Positions 7,000-17,566 of a stretch of 32,417 nucleotides of DNA are shown piece after piece (the stretch's first letter is position 1; each line of letters opens with the position of its first letter). The position numbers and the translations under genes are program-made. The DNA lies in the NCBI GenBank assembly GCA_027592785.1, contig JAQCLD010000046.1:1-32417 (forward strand), written 5' to 3'. Under the pieces are notes generated by a model. It saw only the letters and a program-made list of their open reading frames with translations, made no database searches and was not told the DNA's origin. The stretch is from Acidobacteriota bacterium (GTDB taxonomy: Bacteria > Acidobacteriota > Terriglobia > Bryobacterales > UBA6623).

Positions 7000-8853
7000 C
7001 TACTCCAGATCAGCGAGGAGTTTGGCGCGGAGGCGGACGAGGTTGCGGCGGACCTTCTCTGGGACCTTCACGTCGATGGCGGGGAGGGCGGCGATTTGGG
7101 CTTTGCGGGGTCGGGCGATTTCGTCGAGGTAGTCGAGAGAGTTGAGGGCGGCGCAGGCCACGTAGAAGCCATGGACTTCGGGGTTGGCTAGGTCTACCAA
7201 AACATCGAGGGCCTTGGCGGATTCCACGGCCGTACCGTGGCGGGCAAGCGCTTCGGCGGCGGGAATGCGTACGTCGACGACGGAGTCGGACAGGGCGCGT
7301 ACGAGTTGGTCGTGGAACTGGGCGACGCCGTCATTCTTACGCATCAGTCCGCCCATGGCGGCCCAATAACGTCCTGCGCTATCGAGGCTGCCGAAGCCGG
7401 TGCTAATCGTTTGCAGAGTGGCGTCGTCGTTCTTGAGGCTGGAGGCGGCTTCGGCGACGAGGCGGATGCGTTCGAAGGGGTAGCTGCCGTTGTTGTGTCC
7501 CATCTCGTAGGGCGTTGTGCCCACTGAGCGGGAGTGGATTTGGCTCTCGGGCAAGAAGCCGAGGTCGCGAATGTCGGCTTCCCACTCGCGGATGGCGCGG
7601 CTCATGCGTTCGACGATGGAGCGGTTGGCTGGGTCGGCGGCAATGTTGTGAATCTCGTCGGGGTCGGCCTCAAGGTCGTAGAGTTCTTCGGCGGGCTTCT
7701 CGCGCCAGAAGAGCGCTTGGGGAGCGTTGGAAGTTTTGTCTCCGCCGAAGAGCTTGAACCAGGCTTGCGTGGTGGGCGTTTGGAAGAGGTAGTCGACGTG
7801 CTGTCCGTAGCTGCGGTGCGGCATGTAGTTGCGGGTGTAGACGTAGCGTCCGTCGGTGGCGGCGCGGACTTGGTCGGGGCGCTCGTCCATGCGTCCGCGG
7901 AAGGCGAATTGGAAGTCGGGGGCTTCGGCGATGTGTCTCCCGGCGAAAGCGCGGCCTTGCATGTTGGCGGGCGGCTCGATGCCGGCGAGGCTGAGCGCGG
8001 TGGGCGCGAGATCAATGAAGCCGATCAGGCGATCGCTCTTGGCGCCGGCTTGGTAGTCGGGCGGAGCGAGATGACGCCACTTCTCGGGGAAGTAGACGAT
8101 GAAGGGCACCTGCAGGCCGGAGTTGTAGACGGAGCGCTTGCTGCGAGCGATTCCGGCGCCGTGGTCGGCGTAGAAGAAGACGATGGTGTCTTCGGTGAGG
8201 CCGTCTTCGCGGAGCTGGTCAAGGATGCCGCCTGCCGCCGTGTCGACTTCGCTGATCTTGTCGTAGTATTGCGCCCAGTCTTGGCGCACTTCGGGGACGT
8301 CGGGGTGATAGGCGGGCAACTTCACTTCGGCCGGGTCGTGGATCTTGGTGTGCGGACGTTTGCGGATCTGGCTCTCGTGCGATTGGGTGAAGTTGAAGAT
8401 GGAAAAGAAGGGCTGACTCCCAGTGCGTTTGCGCCAGTGGGCGGTGTTGCTGGACTCGTCCCACGTCTGGCCGGGCTGGATGATGTTGTAGTCTTCTTTG
8501 ACGTTATTGCTGGCGTAGTAGCCGGCGTCGCGCAGGTATTCGGGATACAGGCGGACGCCCGCGGGCAGGGCCACTTCGGAGCGCATGTGCTGGCCGCCGA
8601 TGCTGGGCGCGTACATGCCGGTGATGATGGTGGTGCGGGCGGGGGCACAGACCGGCACGTTGGACCAGGCCATGCGGTAGAGCATGCCCTGCTTAGCTAG
8701 CTCATCGATGACCGGGGTGGTGGCGAATGCGTCACCGTAGGCGCCGACGTGTGGGCCGTGATCCTCGGAGGTGAGCCAGAGAATGTTGGGCCGATCTTGT
8801 GCGGTGAGGGCGGCGGCGAGGATGAGGAGGAGTAGGAGGGAGCGCTTGAGCAT
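7000..8853 (-). CDS. Secreted sulfatase with C-terminal HEAT-like region
   Basis: A 617-residue protein with a clear signal peptide (MLKRSLLLLLILAAALTAQ). The sulfatase domain (about 20-450) has the metal-site start LTSEDHGP (28-34), the formylglycine motif C69-A-P-A-R73 followed by TTIITGM, the second metal motif YADHG (228-232) and an RSKRSVYNSGLQVP segment (237-250) like that of heparan N-sulfatase (SGSH)-type enzymes. Cys69 would be matured to formylglycine; position four of the motif is Ala instead of the usual Ser. Residues about 450-617 are helical repeats of HEAT type. Likely role: removing sulfate from extracellular polysaccharides. It is the third gene of the operon with the DUF1549/1553 and DUF1501 genes, 26 bases after DUF1501, with AGGGAG as Shine-Dalgarno. 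The maturation enzyme is not in the window. Confidence 0.85.
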   Translation of the reverse strand: MLKRSLLLLLILAAALTAQDRPNILWLTSEDHGPHVGAYGDAFATTPVIDELAKQGMLYRMAWSNVPVCAPARTTIITGMYAPSIGGQHMRSEVALPAGVRLYPEYLRDAGYYASNNVKEDYNIIQPGQTWDESSNTAHWRKRTGSQPFFSIFNFTQSHESQIRKRPHTKIHDPAEVKLPAYHPDVPEVRQDWAQYYDKISEVDTAAGGILDQLREDGLTEDTIVFFYADHGAGIARSKRSVYNSGLQVPFIVYFPEKWRHLAPPDYQAGAKSDRLIGFIDLAPTALSLAGIEPPANMQGRAFAGRHIAEAPDFQFAFRGRMDERPDQVRAATDGRYVYTRNYMPHRSYGQHVDYLFQTPTTQAWFKLFGGDKTSNAPQALFWREKPAEELYDLEADPDEIHNIAADPANRSIVERMSRAIREWEADIRDLGFLPESQIHSRSVGTTPYEMGHNNGSYPFERIRLVAEAASSLKNDDATLQTISTGFGSLDSAGRYWAAMGGLMRKNDGVAQFHDQLVRALSDSVVDVRIPAAEALARHGTAVESAKALDVLVDLANPEVHGFYVACAALNSLDYLDEIARPRKAQIAALPAIDVKVPEKVRRNLVRLRAKLLADLE

Positions 8854-8879
8854 TGCGCTCCCTATCCTAGCAACTCGAT

Positions 8880-10331
8880 TTAGGACGTGAGGCGCTTCCA
8901 GAGGTCGAGGTTGCCGGCGACGTCGGTGAGGCGGAAGTCGCGGCCTTGGTAGGGGTAGGTGAGCTGCTCGTGGTCGATGCCCAGGCAGCGTAGGATTGTG
9001 GCGTGGATGTCGTGGACGTGGGTGCGGTCTTCGATGGCGTGCAGGCCGATCTCGTCGGTGCGTCCGATGGTTTGACCGCCCTTGATGCCGCCGCCGGCCA
9101 TCCAGATGGAGAAGCCGTAGGGGTTGTGGTCGCGTCCCAGGGCGTCGCCGCCGCCGTTGAGCGAGCCGTCAGAAACGGGGGTGCGTCCGAACTCGCCGCC
9201 CCAGATGACCAGCGTGTCGTCGAGCATGCCGCGAGCCTTGAGGTCGGCGAGTAGACCGGCGATGGGCTTGTCGACCTTGTTGGCCATCTTTTGGTGACCT
9301 TCGTCGCAGCCTTTGTGACCGTCCCAGTCGCCGCCGCCGGAAGTGTTGCCGGACCAGAGTTGGATGAAGCGCACGCCGCGCTCAGCCATGCGGCGAGCCA
9401 GCAGGCACTTGGTGCCGAAGTCTTCGGAGGCCTCGTTGCCGATGCCGTAGAGCTCTTTGGTGGCGGCGGTCTCGCTGGAGATGTCGGTTAGCTCGGGCGC
9501 GGAGGTCTGCAGCTTGAAGGCGAGTTCGTAAGAGTTGATGCGTGCTTGGAGAGCGGAGTCGTCGGCGCGTTCGGCGGCATGCTGCTCGTTGTAGCGGCGC
9601 AGTAGGTCGAACATGCGGCGCTGATCCGGCTCGGTGAGACCTTCGGGCGGCTTGGCGTTCAAGATGGGCGTTGCGCCGGGGCGCAGCGTGGTCGCTTGAT
9701 AGAGCGCGGGCAAGAACCCGGATTGGTAGACGGCGGAGCCGGACTTGATGCCGCCCTCGAGCATGACGACGAAGGCTGGTAGCTCTTCGGTTTCACTGCC
9801 GAGGCCGTAGACGATCCAGGAGCCCATGCTGGGGCGTCCCAGGCGCGACCAGCCGTTGTTCAATAAATTGAGCGCGGCGGTGTGCGTGAAGCCGTCGTGG
9901 TAGCAGGAGCGAATCACCGCCAAGTCGTCGGCGTGGTTGGCGACGTTGGGGAATAGATCGGAGATCTCGATTCCCGACTGGCCGTGTCGGGCGAAGTTGC
10001 GGCTGCTGCCGAGGATGGGCTGTTTGCGGAACTCAGAGAACTGCAACTGGACGTTGCCGAAGCTTTCGGGCACGGGCTGTCCGTGGAGCTTGTTGAGCAG
10101 GGGCTTAGGGTCGAAGGTTTCTAGGTGGCTCGGCCCGCCGTGCATGAACAGCGAGATGACGCGCTTGGCTGTAGCCGGTAGCGGCGGCGCTTTGGGCGCT
10201 AGCGGGCTGGGCGCGGCCATGAGCGGATCCCGATTGAGCAGGTAGGCGGCGGCGACGGAGCCGAAACCAAGGCCTGCACGTTCGAGAAAGGCGCGGCGAG
10301 AAGCTTGTTGGAAGGGGTGCTCAATCGACAT
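8880..10331 (-). CDS. Tat-exported DUF1501 family protein
   Basis: A 483-residue protein. The chosen start is ATG at 10331 (MSIEHPFQQ), because the twin-arginine signal SRRAFLERAGLGFGSVAAAYLL follows at about residues 11-32, and the longer frame back to 10439 lies wholly within the upstream gene. Motifs of the family include LFMHGGPSHLETFDPKP near residue 60 and a late EFGRTP segment. DUF1501 belongs to the alkaline phosphatase/sulfatase superfamily by fold, so hydrolase activity on phosphate or sulfate esters is possible but unproven. The start overlaps the end of the DUF1549/DUF1553 gene by 11 bases (ATG at 10331, TGA ending at 10321) with no strong Shine-Dalgarno, which suggests translational coupling. 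This pair is a frequent neighbourhood in planctomycetes and acidobacteria. Confidence 0.88.
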   Translation of the reverse strand: MSIEHPFQQASRRAFLERAGLGFGSVAAAYLLNRDPLMAAPSPLAPKAPPLPATAKRVISLFMHGGPSHLETFDPKPLLNKLHGQPVPESFGNVQLQFSEFRKQPILGSSRNFARHGQSGIEISDLFPNVANHADDLAVIRSCYHDGFTHTAALNLLNNGWSRLGRPSMGSWIVYGLGSETEELPAFVVMLEGGIKSGSAVYQSGFLPALYQATTLRPGATPILNAKPPEGLTEPDQRRMFDLLRRYNEQHAAERADDSALQARINSYELAFKLQTSAPELTDISSETAATKELYGIGNEASEDFGTKCLLARRMAERGVRFIQLWSGNTSGGGDWDGHKGCDEGHQKMANKVDKPIAGLLADLKARGMLDDTLVIWGGEFGRTPVSDGSLNGGGDALGRDHNPYGFSIWMAGGGIKGGQTIGRTDEIGLHAIEDRTHVHDIHATILRCLGIDHEQLTYPYQGRDFRLTDVAGNLDLWKRLTS

Positions 10332-12672
10332 AGATGAACTCGTTGAGATTGAAGAGTAGAAGGCAGAGGCGGTCGAGGCCTTGACCGTCGAGAAATTCGA
10401 TGGCTTGCGAACGTTCGGCGTCGTCAGGAGCGCGTCCAAGGGCGCGCAGCCAGGCGGCGTTGACCAGAGCTGTCGGGTTGTCGGCGTGGGCTTCGCGGAG
10501 CGACACCGCGAAGGCCGTGGCTTGGTCCATCGCAGCTTCGGAATTCATCAGCGCGAGGGCTTGCGGCGCCACGGTGGACTCGTCACGACGTTCGCAGCTG
10601 AGCGTCGGCTCGGGCGCGTCGAAGATTTGCAGCATCGGTAACTGGAACGAGCGTTTGACGAACAGATAAACGCTGCGGCGGTTATGATCCGCTGGGTCAC
10701 TGTTGACCGGCCACTCTCTGGGGCTGCGCATGCCGAGCATTTCTTCGTCGCTGAGCGGAATGGTGACGGGCTGTCCACCGGCCTCCAGATTGATTTCGCC
10801 GGAGATGGAGAGCATGGCGTCGCGCACGGCTTCGGCTTCGAGGCGTTTGCGATTCATGCGCCACAGATAGCGGTTCTCGGGGTCGATCTGGTTGTTGGCC
10901 TCGATGGGCTTGCTGGAGCGGCGGTAGACGTCTGAGGTCAGGATCAGGCGGTGCATCTGCTTGACGCTGAAGCCGCGATCCATGAACTCGGTGGCGAGCC
11001 AGTCGAGCAGTTCGGGGTTCGAGGGCCGCGCGCCTTGGCGTCCGAAATCATTGGGCGTGGAGACGATGCCTTCGCCGAAGTGCCACTGCCAAATGCGGTT
11101 GACCATGACGCGGGCGAAGAGCGGGTTGTCCTTGGATGTCATCCACTCGGCGAGCGCCTTGCGGCGTTGCGGAATGAAATGATCCTGGGGCTCGACGATC
11201 GGTTTGCCTTCGTGCAGCGCCGCGGGGAACGCAGGCTTCACGAGATCGCCTTTGTTCTGCCAGTCGCCGCGATTGAGTACGTAGGTCGGCGGCACGTCTT
11301 CGGTGTGAACCAAGAGGTTCGCTTTGTCGACCGGCTTGGGCGCGCGCATGTAGGTCTTGCCTAGCTCTTCGAGCAGCGTCGTCCGCTCATCGCGCTCGGA
11401 GGGCGTCAGAGTGCGTTCGCCTTCGGGGCGTTCTCGCGCTTGCTCGTCGATGCGGCGAATCTTCTCGGCGAGTTGTTCGGCCGCCACCCACAGCGTCTCG
11501 TGGCGCGTGTATTCGTAGATCGTCATGCGATCGACGATGGGCACTTCGCGTTCTTCGCTGCCGGCAAAAAAAGCGGTGAGGCTGTAGTAGTCCTGCTGCT
11601 TGATCGGGTCGAACTTGTGATCGTGGCAGCGGGCGCAGCCGACGGTGAGTCCCAGGAATGCCGAGCCGGTCATGTCAACCGCTTCGGCGGACCACTCGCT
11701 CCGGTATTGGTCGCCGTAGAAAGTGATTTCGACCGGGAAGGCCCCGAGCGAGTAGAGGCTGGTGCCGATGCGCTTGTTGAGGTTGGCCTTTTTGTCTTCA
11801 GGCAGACCGTAGGTGCCGCCGAGGTCGAGATTATCGGGCCAGATTTCGTCGGCGGCGATTTGCTCTTGGACGAAGACGTCGTAAGGCTTGTCGTTCTGGA
11901 ACGAGTCGATGACGTAGTCGCGGTAACGCCAGGCGTTGGCGAACAGCGCGTCGGTCTCGAAGCCGGCGGTGTCGGCGTAGCGGACGACGTCGAGCCAATG
12001 GCGTCCCCAACGCTCGCCGTAGCGCGGTGAGTCGAGTAGTTTGTCGACCAACTTGTCGTAGGCGTCGGGCGCGGGGTCGTTGACGAAGGCGTCGATCTCG
12101 GCGGGTGACGGGGGCAGGCCGAGGATGTCGAAGTAGACGCGGCGGGCCAGCGTGCGGCGGTCGGCGAGTTCGCTTGGCTGCAGTTTGTGCTCTTCGAGTT
12201 TGGCGAAGACGAAAGCGTCGATCGGGTTAGCGACGCGCGTAGCGTGCTGCACTTCGGGGACTGTGGGCTTCTCGGGTTTGCGGAACGACCACCAAAGATT
12301 CTGCGCCGATGCGGCTGCTGTGCCTTCAGGCCAGGGCGCGCCCTCATCAACCCACTTGGCCAGCGTGGCGACGTCTTGTTCGCTCAGGCCCTCTTTGCCG
12401 GGAGGCATTTTGAGGTCGCTGACGCGGCGGACCGAAGTCATCAACAAACTCTCGCTGGCGTTGCCGGGAACGATAGCCGGACCTCGGCTGCCGCCGTTGA
12501 GCGCGCCGTTGCGAGTGCGCAGGTCGAGCCCGGACATCTGTGCCGGGCCGTGACAAGCCATGCAGTTTTGCTGAATGAGTTCGAAGCCGGGATGAGGGTC
12601 GGCGGCCGCTAAGAAAGCCGGTAAAGCTAACGAGGCCAGGGCAAAAGAATGGGTCAATACTCCGCGCAACAT
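10321..12672 (-). CDS. Planctomycete-type cytochrome c/DUF1549/DUF1553 protein
   Basis: A 783-residue secreted protein: signal peptide (about 1-24), a PSCyt1-type cytochrome domain with one heme motif CMACH (37-41) and a downstream KMPPGKEGLS segment whose Met (in DLKMPPG) is the likely distal heme ligand, then DUF1549 (about 150-360, containing the typical RHWLDVVRYADTAGFE) and DUF1553 (about 490-760, containing NPLFARVMVNRIWQWHFGEGIV). The two DUFs have no known activity; the family is expanded in planctomycetes, Verrucomicrobia and Solibacter relatives. It is the first gene of the operon with DUF1501 and the sulfatase. A -10-like TATACT lies at 12691-12696 (minus sense), 18 bases before the ATG. 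The heme suggests a redox role in the periplasm linked to the operon's hydrolases, which is inference. Confidence 0.9.
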   Translation of the reverse strand: MLRGVLTHSFALASLALPAFLAAADPHPGFELIQQNCMACHGPAQMSGLDLRTRNGALNGGSRGPAIVPGNASESLLMTSVRRVSDLKMPPGKEGLSEQDVATLAKWVDEGAPWPEGTAAASAQNLWWSFRKPEKPTVPEVQHATRVANPIDAFVFAKLEEHKLQPSELADRRTLARRVYFDILGLPPSPAEIDAFVNDPAPDAYDKLVDKLLDSPRYGERWGRHWLDVVRYADTAGFETDALFANAWRYRDYVIDSFQNDKPYDVFVQEQIAADEIWPDNLDLGGTYGLPEDKKANLNKRIGTSLYSLGAFPVEITFYGDQYRSEWSAEAVDMTGSAFLGLTVGCARCHDHKFDPIKQQDYYSLTAFFAGSEEREVPIVDRMTIYEYTRHETLWVAAEQLAEKIRRIDEQARERPEGERTLTPSERDERTTLLEELGKTYMRAPKPVDKANLLVHTEDVPPTYVLNRGDWQNKGDLVKPAFPAALHEGKPIVEPQDHFIPQRRKALAEWMTSKDNPLFARVMVNRIWQWHFGEGIVSTPNDFGRQGARPSNPELLDWLATEFMDRGFSVKQMHRLILTSDVYRRSSKPIEANNQIDPENRYLWRMNRKRLEAEAVRDAMLSISGEINLEAGGQPVTIPLSDEEMLGMRSPREWPVNSDPADHNRRSVYLFVKRSFQLPMLQIFDAPEPTLSCERRDESTVAPQALALMNSEAAMDQATAFAVSLREAHADNPTALVNAAWLRALGRAPDDAERSQAIEFLDGQGLDRLCLLLFNLNEFIYVD

Positions 12673-12690
12673 AGCGAATAATCTGCGGTT

Positions 12691-12696
12691 AGTATA
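12691..12696 (-). promoter_or_regulatory. -10 element of the cytochrome/DUF1501/sulfatase operon
   Basis: TATACT on the minus strand (5 of 6 to consensus), 18 bases before the ATG at 12672 in the 44-bp gap after bshA. No strong -35 at 16-18 bases, so an activator or another sigma factor may be needed. Confidence 0.4.
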
Positions 12697-12716
12697 CCTC
12701 AGAGATGCTACACCCT

Positions 12717-13883
12717 CTAAGGCGTGGTGGCTACTGAGTTTTCTTGATGGCTGGGGGCGAGTACGCGGCGGTAAAGGCGTTCGTAGCGGTCGATGATGTC
12801 GGACTGCGAGAAGTACTCGGAGCGCTTGCGGGCAGCGGCACGGACGCGCTGGTGGGCTTCGGGATTCTTGAGAAGTTCGCAGGCGGTACGGCCCATGGCT
12901 TCGACGTCCCCAAGTGGCAGCAGAAACCCGGACTCTTCGTGTTGGATCAGCTCCGGCAGGCCGCCCACGTCGGTGGCGATGACGGGGACGCCGCAGGCCA
13001 TGGCTTCGAGAGCGGCCAGGCCGAAGGATTCCTGTTCGCTGGGAAGCAGAAAGAAATCGAGAAGAGGCAGCAATTCGTCGATGTCCTGATCGGAGCCGAG
13101 GAAATGGACTCGGCTCTTGAGTCCAAGTTCATCGGCAAGCCGCTCGGCCGTTTCGCGATCGGGTCCGTCGCCGATCATCAGCAGCTTGGAGGAGTGGTGA
13201 CGGGCAATGTAGTGGAAAGTCTTGATGACGTCTTGGGTACGCTTGACCCAACGGAAGTTCGAGAGGTGGCCGATCAAGGCTTCGTCGGGGCAGGCGTACT
13301 TTGTGCGGAGCGCGGCGTCGAAATGCTTCGGGTTGAAGCGTTCCAAGTCGACGAAGTTGTGGATCACTTCGGCCGGGCAATCGGTGCAGAACCGGGCGTG
13401 AGTTTCGCGGGCGAGGTAGTTGGAGACGGCGCTGATGCCGTCGCTTTGCTGCAAGCAGAAGCGGGTGATGTCGTAGAAGGATTCGTCGAGACCGAGCAAG
13501 GTGATGTCGGTGCCGTGCAGGGTAGTGACGATCTTCGGCCCGTTCTCGCCGAGCATCTGTTTAGCGAGGTAGGCGCTGGCGGTGTGGGGAATAGCGTAGT
13601 GCGCGTGAAAGACGTCGATCGGATGCTGACGGGCCACCGTCGACAGTTTCGAGGCCAGTGCCAGAGTGTAAGGCGGGTACTGGAACAGCGGGTAGCGGGC
13701 GATGGGGACTTCGTGGAAATGGACCCGTGAGTGGCCTTCGGTGACGCGCACGGGGCGCACGTAACTGACGACGTGGACGTCGTGTCCGCGGTCGGCCAAG
13801 CCCATGCCGAGCTCGGCGGCGACGACTCCGCTACCGCCGATGGTCGGGTGACAGATGATGGCGATGCCTAGTGGTCTTTCCAT
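12717..13883 (-). CDS. bshA: N-acetyl-alpha-D-glucosaminyl L-malate synthase
   Basis: A 388-residue GT4-type glycosyltransferase that joins GlcNAc from UDP-GlcNAc to L-malate, the first step of bacillithiol synthesis. The N-terminus IAIICHPTIGGSGVVAAELG (7-26) is the BshA hallmark; HAHYAIPHTASAYLAKQML, LHGTDITLLG and the donor-site segment PSEQESFGLAALEAMACGVPVIATDVGG also match. Length fits the family (about 380). It follows bshB1 with a 16-base overlap, the same bshB1-bshA order as in Bacillus subtilis, so the two are almost certainly co-translated. bshC, the cysteine ligase, is not in this window. Cytoplasmic. The next gene on this strand has its own -10-like site in the 44-bp gap. Confidence 0.92.
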   Translation of the reverse strand: MERPLGIAIICHPTIGGSGVVAAELGMGLADRGHDVHVVSYVRPVRVTEGHSRVHFHEVPIARYPLFQYPPYTLALASKLSTVARQHPIDVFHAHYAIPHTASAYLAKQMLGENGPKIVTTLHGTDITLLGLDESFYDITRFCLQQSDGISAVSNYLARETHARFCTDCPAEVIHNFVDLERFNPKHFDAALRTKYACPDEALIGHLSNFRWVKRTQDVIKTFHYIARHHSSKLLMIGDGPDRETAERLADELGLKSRVHFLGSDQDIDELLPLLDFFLLPSEQESFGLAALEAMACGVPVIATDVGGLPELIQHEESGFLLPLGDVEAMGRTACELLKNPEAHQRVRAAARKRSEYFSQSDIIDRYERLYRRVLAPSHQENSVATTP

Positions 13884-14611
13884 GGCTCGATGTCGAATAG
13901 GCTTAGTAAGTCGGTGGCTGGAATCGGAAGTTCGCTGGTGTAGGGCTCGCCATAGGCGACGCCGATGAGCGAACCGAAGTACTTGAGAGTTGCCTCGATG
14001 GATTCGAGTAATTTCTCGGAGGCGATGCGCACCGGGAAGTCCTTGTCTTGCTTGACGCCGAATTGCGACTTGTAGCAGCGTACGGCGTCCATGCGCTCTT
14101 GGATGAATTCGCTGATGTCCACGACGACTTGCGGGTTCATAGGGCGCGTACTCATGTGATGCAGCAAGGCGCGCGGACGATGCGGCGGCAGTGCGGGCAG
14201 GTAGTTTTTGATGCCGCAGAGGTAGAAGCTCTGGCGCAGCAGATCGGCCGTGCCCATGTGGTCGGGGTGGTGATCGTCCAATGGCGGCGCGATGACCAGT
14301 TGCGGCCGCAGTTGCCGGATGGCGCGGACGACTGCTGTGCGGTTGTCGTCGGTGTCGCGAACGTAGCCGTCGGGGATGTTGAGATTGACGCGGTGAGTGA
14401 GTCGGAGCGCTTGGGCTGCGGATGCAGCCTCTTTGGTCCGCTGCTCGGGCGTGCCTAGACTGCCGAGTTCGCCGCGAGTGAGATCGACGATCGCCGTGGT
14501 TCGGCCGCTACGCACGGTATTGAGCAGCAGACCGCCGCAGCAGAGTTCCGCATCGTCGGGGTGGGCTGCGAATACGACCAGGTCGCTGGGCGCGGCGTCA
14601 GGGGAAGGCAT
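13868..14611 (-). CDS. bshB1: Bacillithiol biosynthesis deacetylase BshB1
   Basis: A 247-residue LmbE/PIG-L family zinc deacetylase that removes acetate from GlcNAc-malate, the second step of bacillithiol synthesis. Zinc and catalytic residues are visible: H17-P-D19-D20 in AAHPDDAEL and H115-P-D117-H118 in DDHHPDHMGTADLLR. Segments RGELGSLGT and NLNIPDG after it are typical of BshB1 rather than of mycothiol or teicoplanin deacetylases. Length is close to the usual 235-240. The ATG lies 3 bases after the ABC-F stop and its own end overlaps bshA by 16 bases, so the three genes form one transcript. No clear Shine-Dalgarno, which fits coupling to the upstream gene. BshB1 in some bacteria also deacetylates other GlcNAc conjugates. 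Confidence 0.9.
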   Translation of the reverse strand: MPSPDAAPSDLVVFAAHPDDAELCCGGLLLNTVRSGRTTAIVDLTRGELGSLGTPEQRTKEAASAAQALRLTHRVNLNIPDGYVRDTDDNRTAVVRAIRQLRPQLVIAPPLDDHHPDHMGTADLLRQSFYLCGIKNYLPALPPHRPRALLHHMSTRPMNPQVVVDISEFIQERMDAVRCYKSQFGVKQDKDFPVRIASEKLLESIEATLKYFGSLIGVAYGEPYTSELPIPATDLLSLFDIEPWKDH

Positions 14612-14614
14612 GGC

Positions 14615-16585
<1,971 letters not shown>

Positions 16586-16622
16586 TCTCTTCCAGTGTAG
16601 GCGGTGGACGGGCGCTGATCAG

Positions 16623-17564
16623 TTACTTCCGCTGAGCGGCGAACCAAGCTAGGGTTCGTTGGACGCCGTCTTCGAACTCGACCTGCGGAGCAAAGCCCAA
16701 GACTTCTTTGGCGGCGGAGATATCCGCACGGGAATCACGTACGTCGCCGAGACGCTGGGGGCCGCGCTGGGGTTCTAGTTCGACCTTGGCGGCGGCCTGC
16801 ATGGCCTTCCAGGCGCGATTCAGGGTGACCCCTTCGCCACACCCGCCGTTGAAGACGCCGCCGGAGGCTTCTGGGACCGACGCAGCCAGCAGATTGAGGC
16901 GAGCGACATCGTCTACGAAGATGAAATCTCGCGTTTGTTCGCCGTCTCCGTTGATGACCGGCGCTTCGCCGCTGAGGACGCGGTTGGCGAAGATCGACAG
17001 CACTCCCGAATAGGCGGACGAAGGGTCTTGGCGTGGGCCGAAGACGTTGAAGTAGCGCAGGGAGACGGTTTCGATGCCGTAGCTTTGTTGAGCCGCCCTG
17101 AGAAAATGCTCGCCCGCCAGTTTGTGCGCGCCGTAGGGCGACAGCGGCTCGGGCCGCATGTCTTCCACTTTGGGCAGGGCGGGGGAGTCGCCATAGACCG
17201 CTGAGGAGGAAGCGAAGACGATGCGGCGCACCTTTTGTTCGACTGCCGCGCGGATTACGTTGAACGTGCCGTCGACGTTGACCCCAAAGCAGAGTTCGGG
17301 CTCGCTGATGGAGCGCGGCACGGAAGGGATGGCTGCTTGGTGGACGACGACGTCGATGCCTTCTAGGAATGGGAGCAGCGCCGCATAGTCACGGATATCG
17401 CATTCGTGGAACTCGATCCCAGCCGCGCCGGCCAAGTTTCGCTGATGTCCGGTGATCAGGGAGTCGACGACGACGACGCGCCGGCAATCGTCACGCAGGC
17501 GAAGGGCGTCGACGAGAGCGGATCCGATGAAGCCCGCGCCTCCGGTAACGAGGACGCTATTAAT
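16623..17564 (-). CDS. NAD-dependent sugar-nucleotide epimerase, AUU start
   Basis: An extended short-chain dehydrogenase of the UDP-glucose 4-epimerase type. The conventional start nearest the 5' end (TTG at 17435) would remove the nucleotide-binding fold, but the same frame continues upstream and encodes the Rossmann motif VTGGAGFIGS and the acidic strand-2 end VVVDSLITG. Before that the only possible initiator after an in-frame TGA is ATT at 17562-17564, two bases past the TAA of the upstream isomerase gene. With it the protein is 313 residues, normal for the family. The catalytic motif YGAHK and a Ser of FASSSAVYGD are present. Likely substrate is a UDP-sugar; the exact epimer is not decidable. 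Either it truly starts at AUU through coupling or a sequence change destroyed an ATG. Confidence 0.82.
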   Translation of the reverse strand: MNSVLVTGGAGFIGSALVDALRLRDDCRRVVVVDSLITGHQRNLAGAAGIEFHECDIRDYAALLPFLEGIDVVVHQAAIPSVPRSISEPELCFGVNVDGTFNVIRAAVEQKVRRIVFASSSAVYGDSPALPKVEDMRPEPLSPYGAHKLAGEHFLRAAQQSYGIETVSLRYFNVFGPRQDPSSAYSGVLSIFANRVLSGEAPVINGDGEQTRDFIFVDDVARLNLLAASVPEASGGVFNGGCGEGVTLNRAWKAMQAAAKVELEPQRGPQRLGDVRDSRADISAAKEVLGFAPQVEFEDGVQRTLAWFAAQRK

Positions 17565-17566
17565 GC

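Noticed and set aside
7534-8700. 388-residue open frame on the plus strand opposite the sulfatase
   Set aside because: It is the antisense shadow of a conserved sulfatase with signal peptide and catalytic motifs. The product is Val/Gly/Asp-rich with no recognisable domain, the usual result of GC-rich codon bias read backwards.
10332-10439. Extension of the DUF1501 protein to 10439
   Set aside because: The extra part is inside the DUF1553 gene and would bury the Tat signal; ATG at 10331 fits.
12744-13730. 328-residue open frame on the plus strand opposite bshA
   Set aside because: bshA is confirmed by strong family motifs and overlap with bshB1; the opposite frame has a biased composition and no family features.
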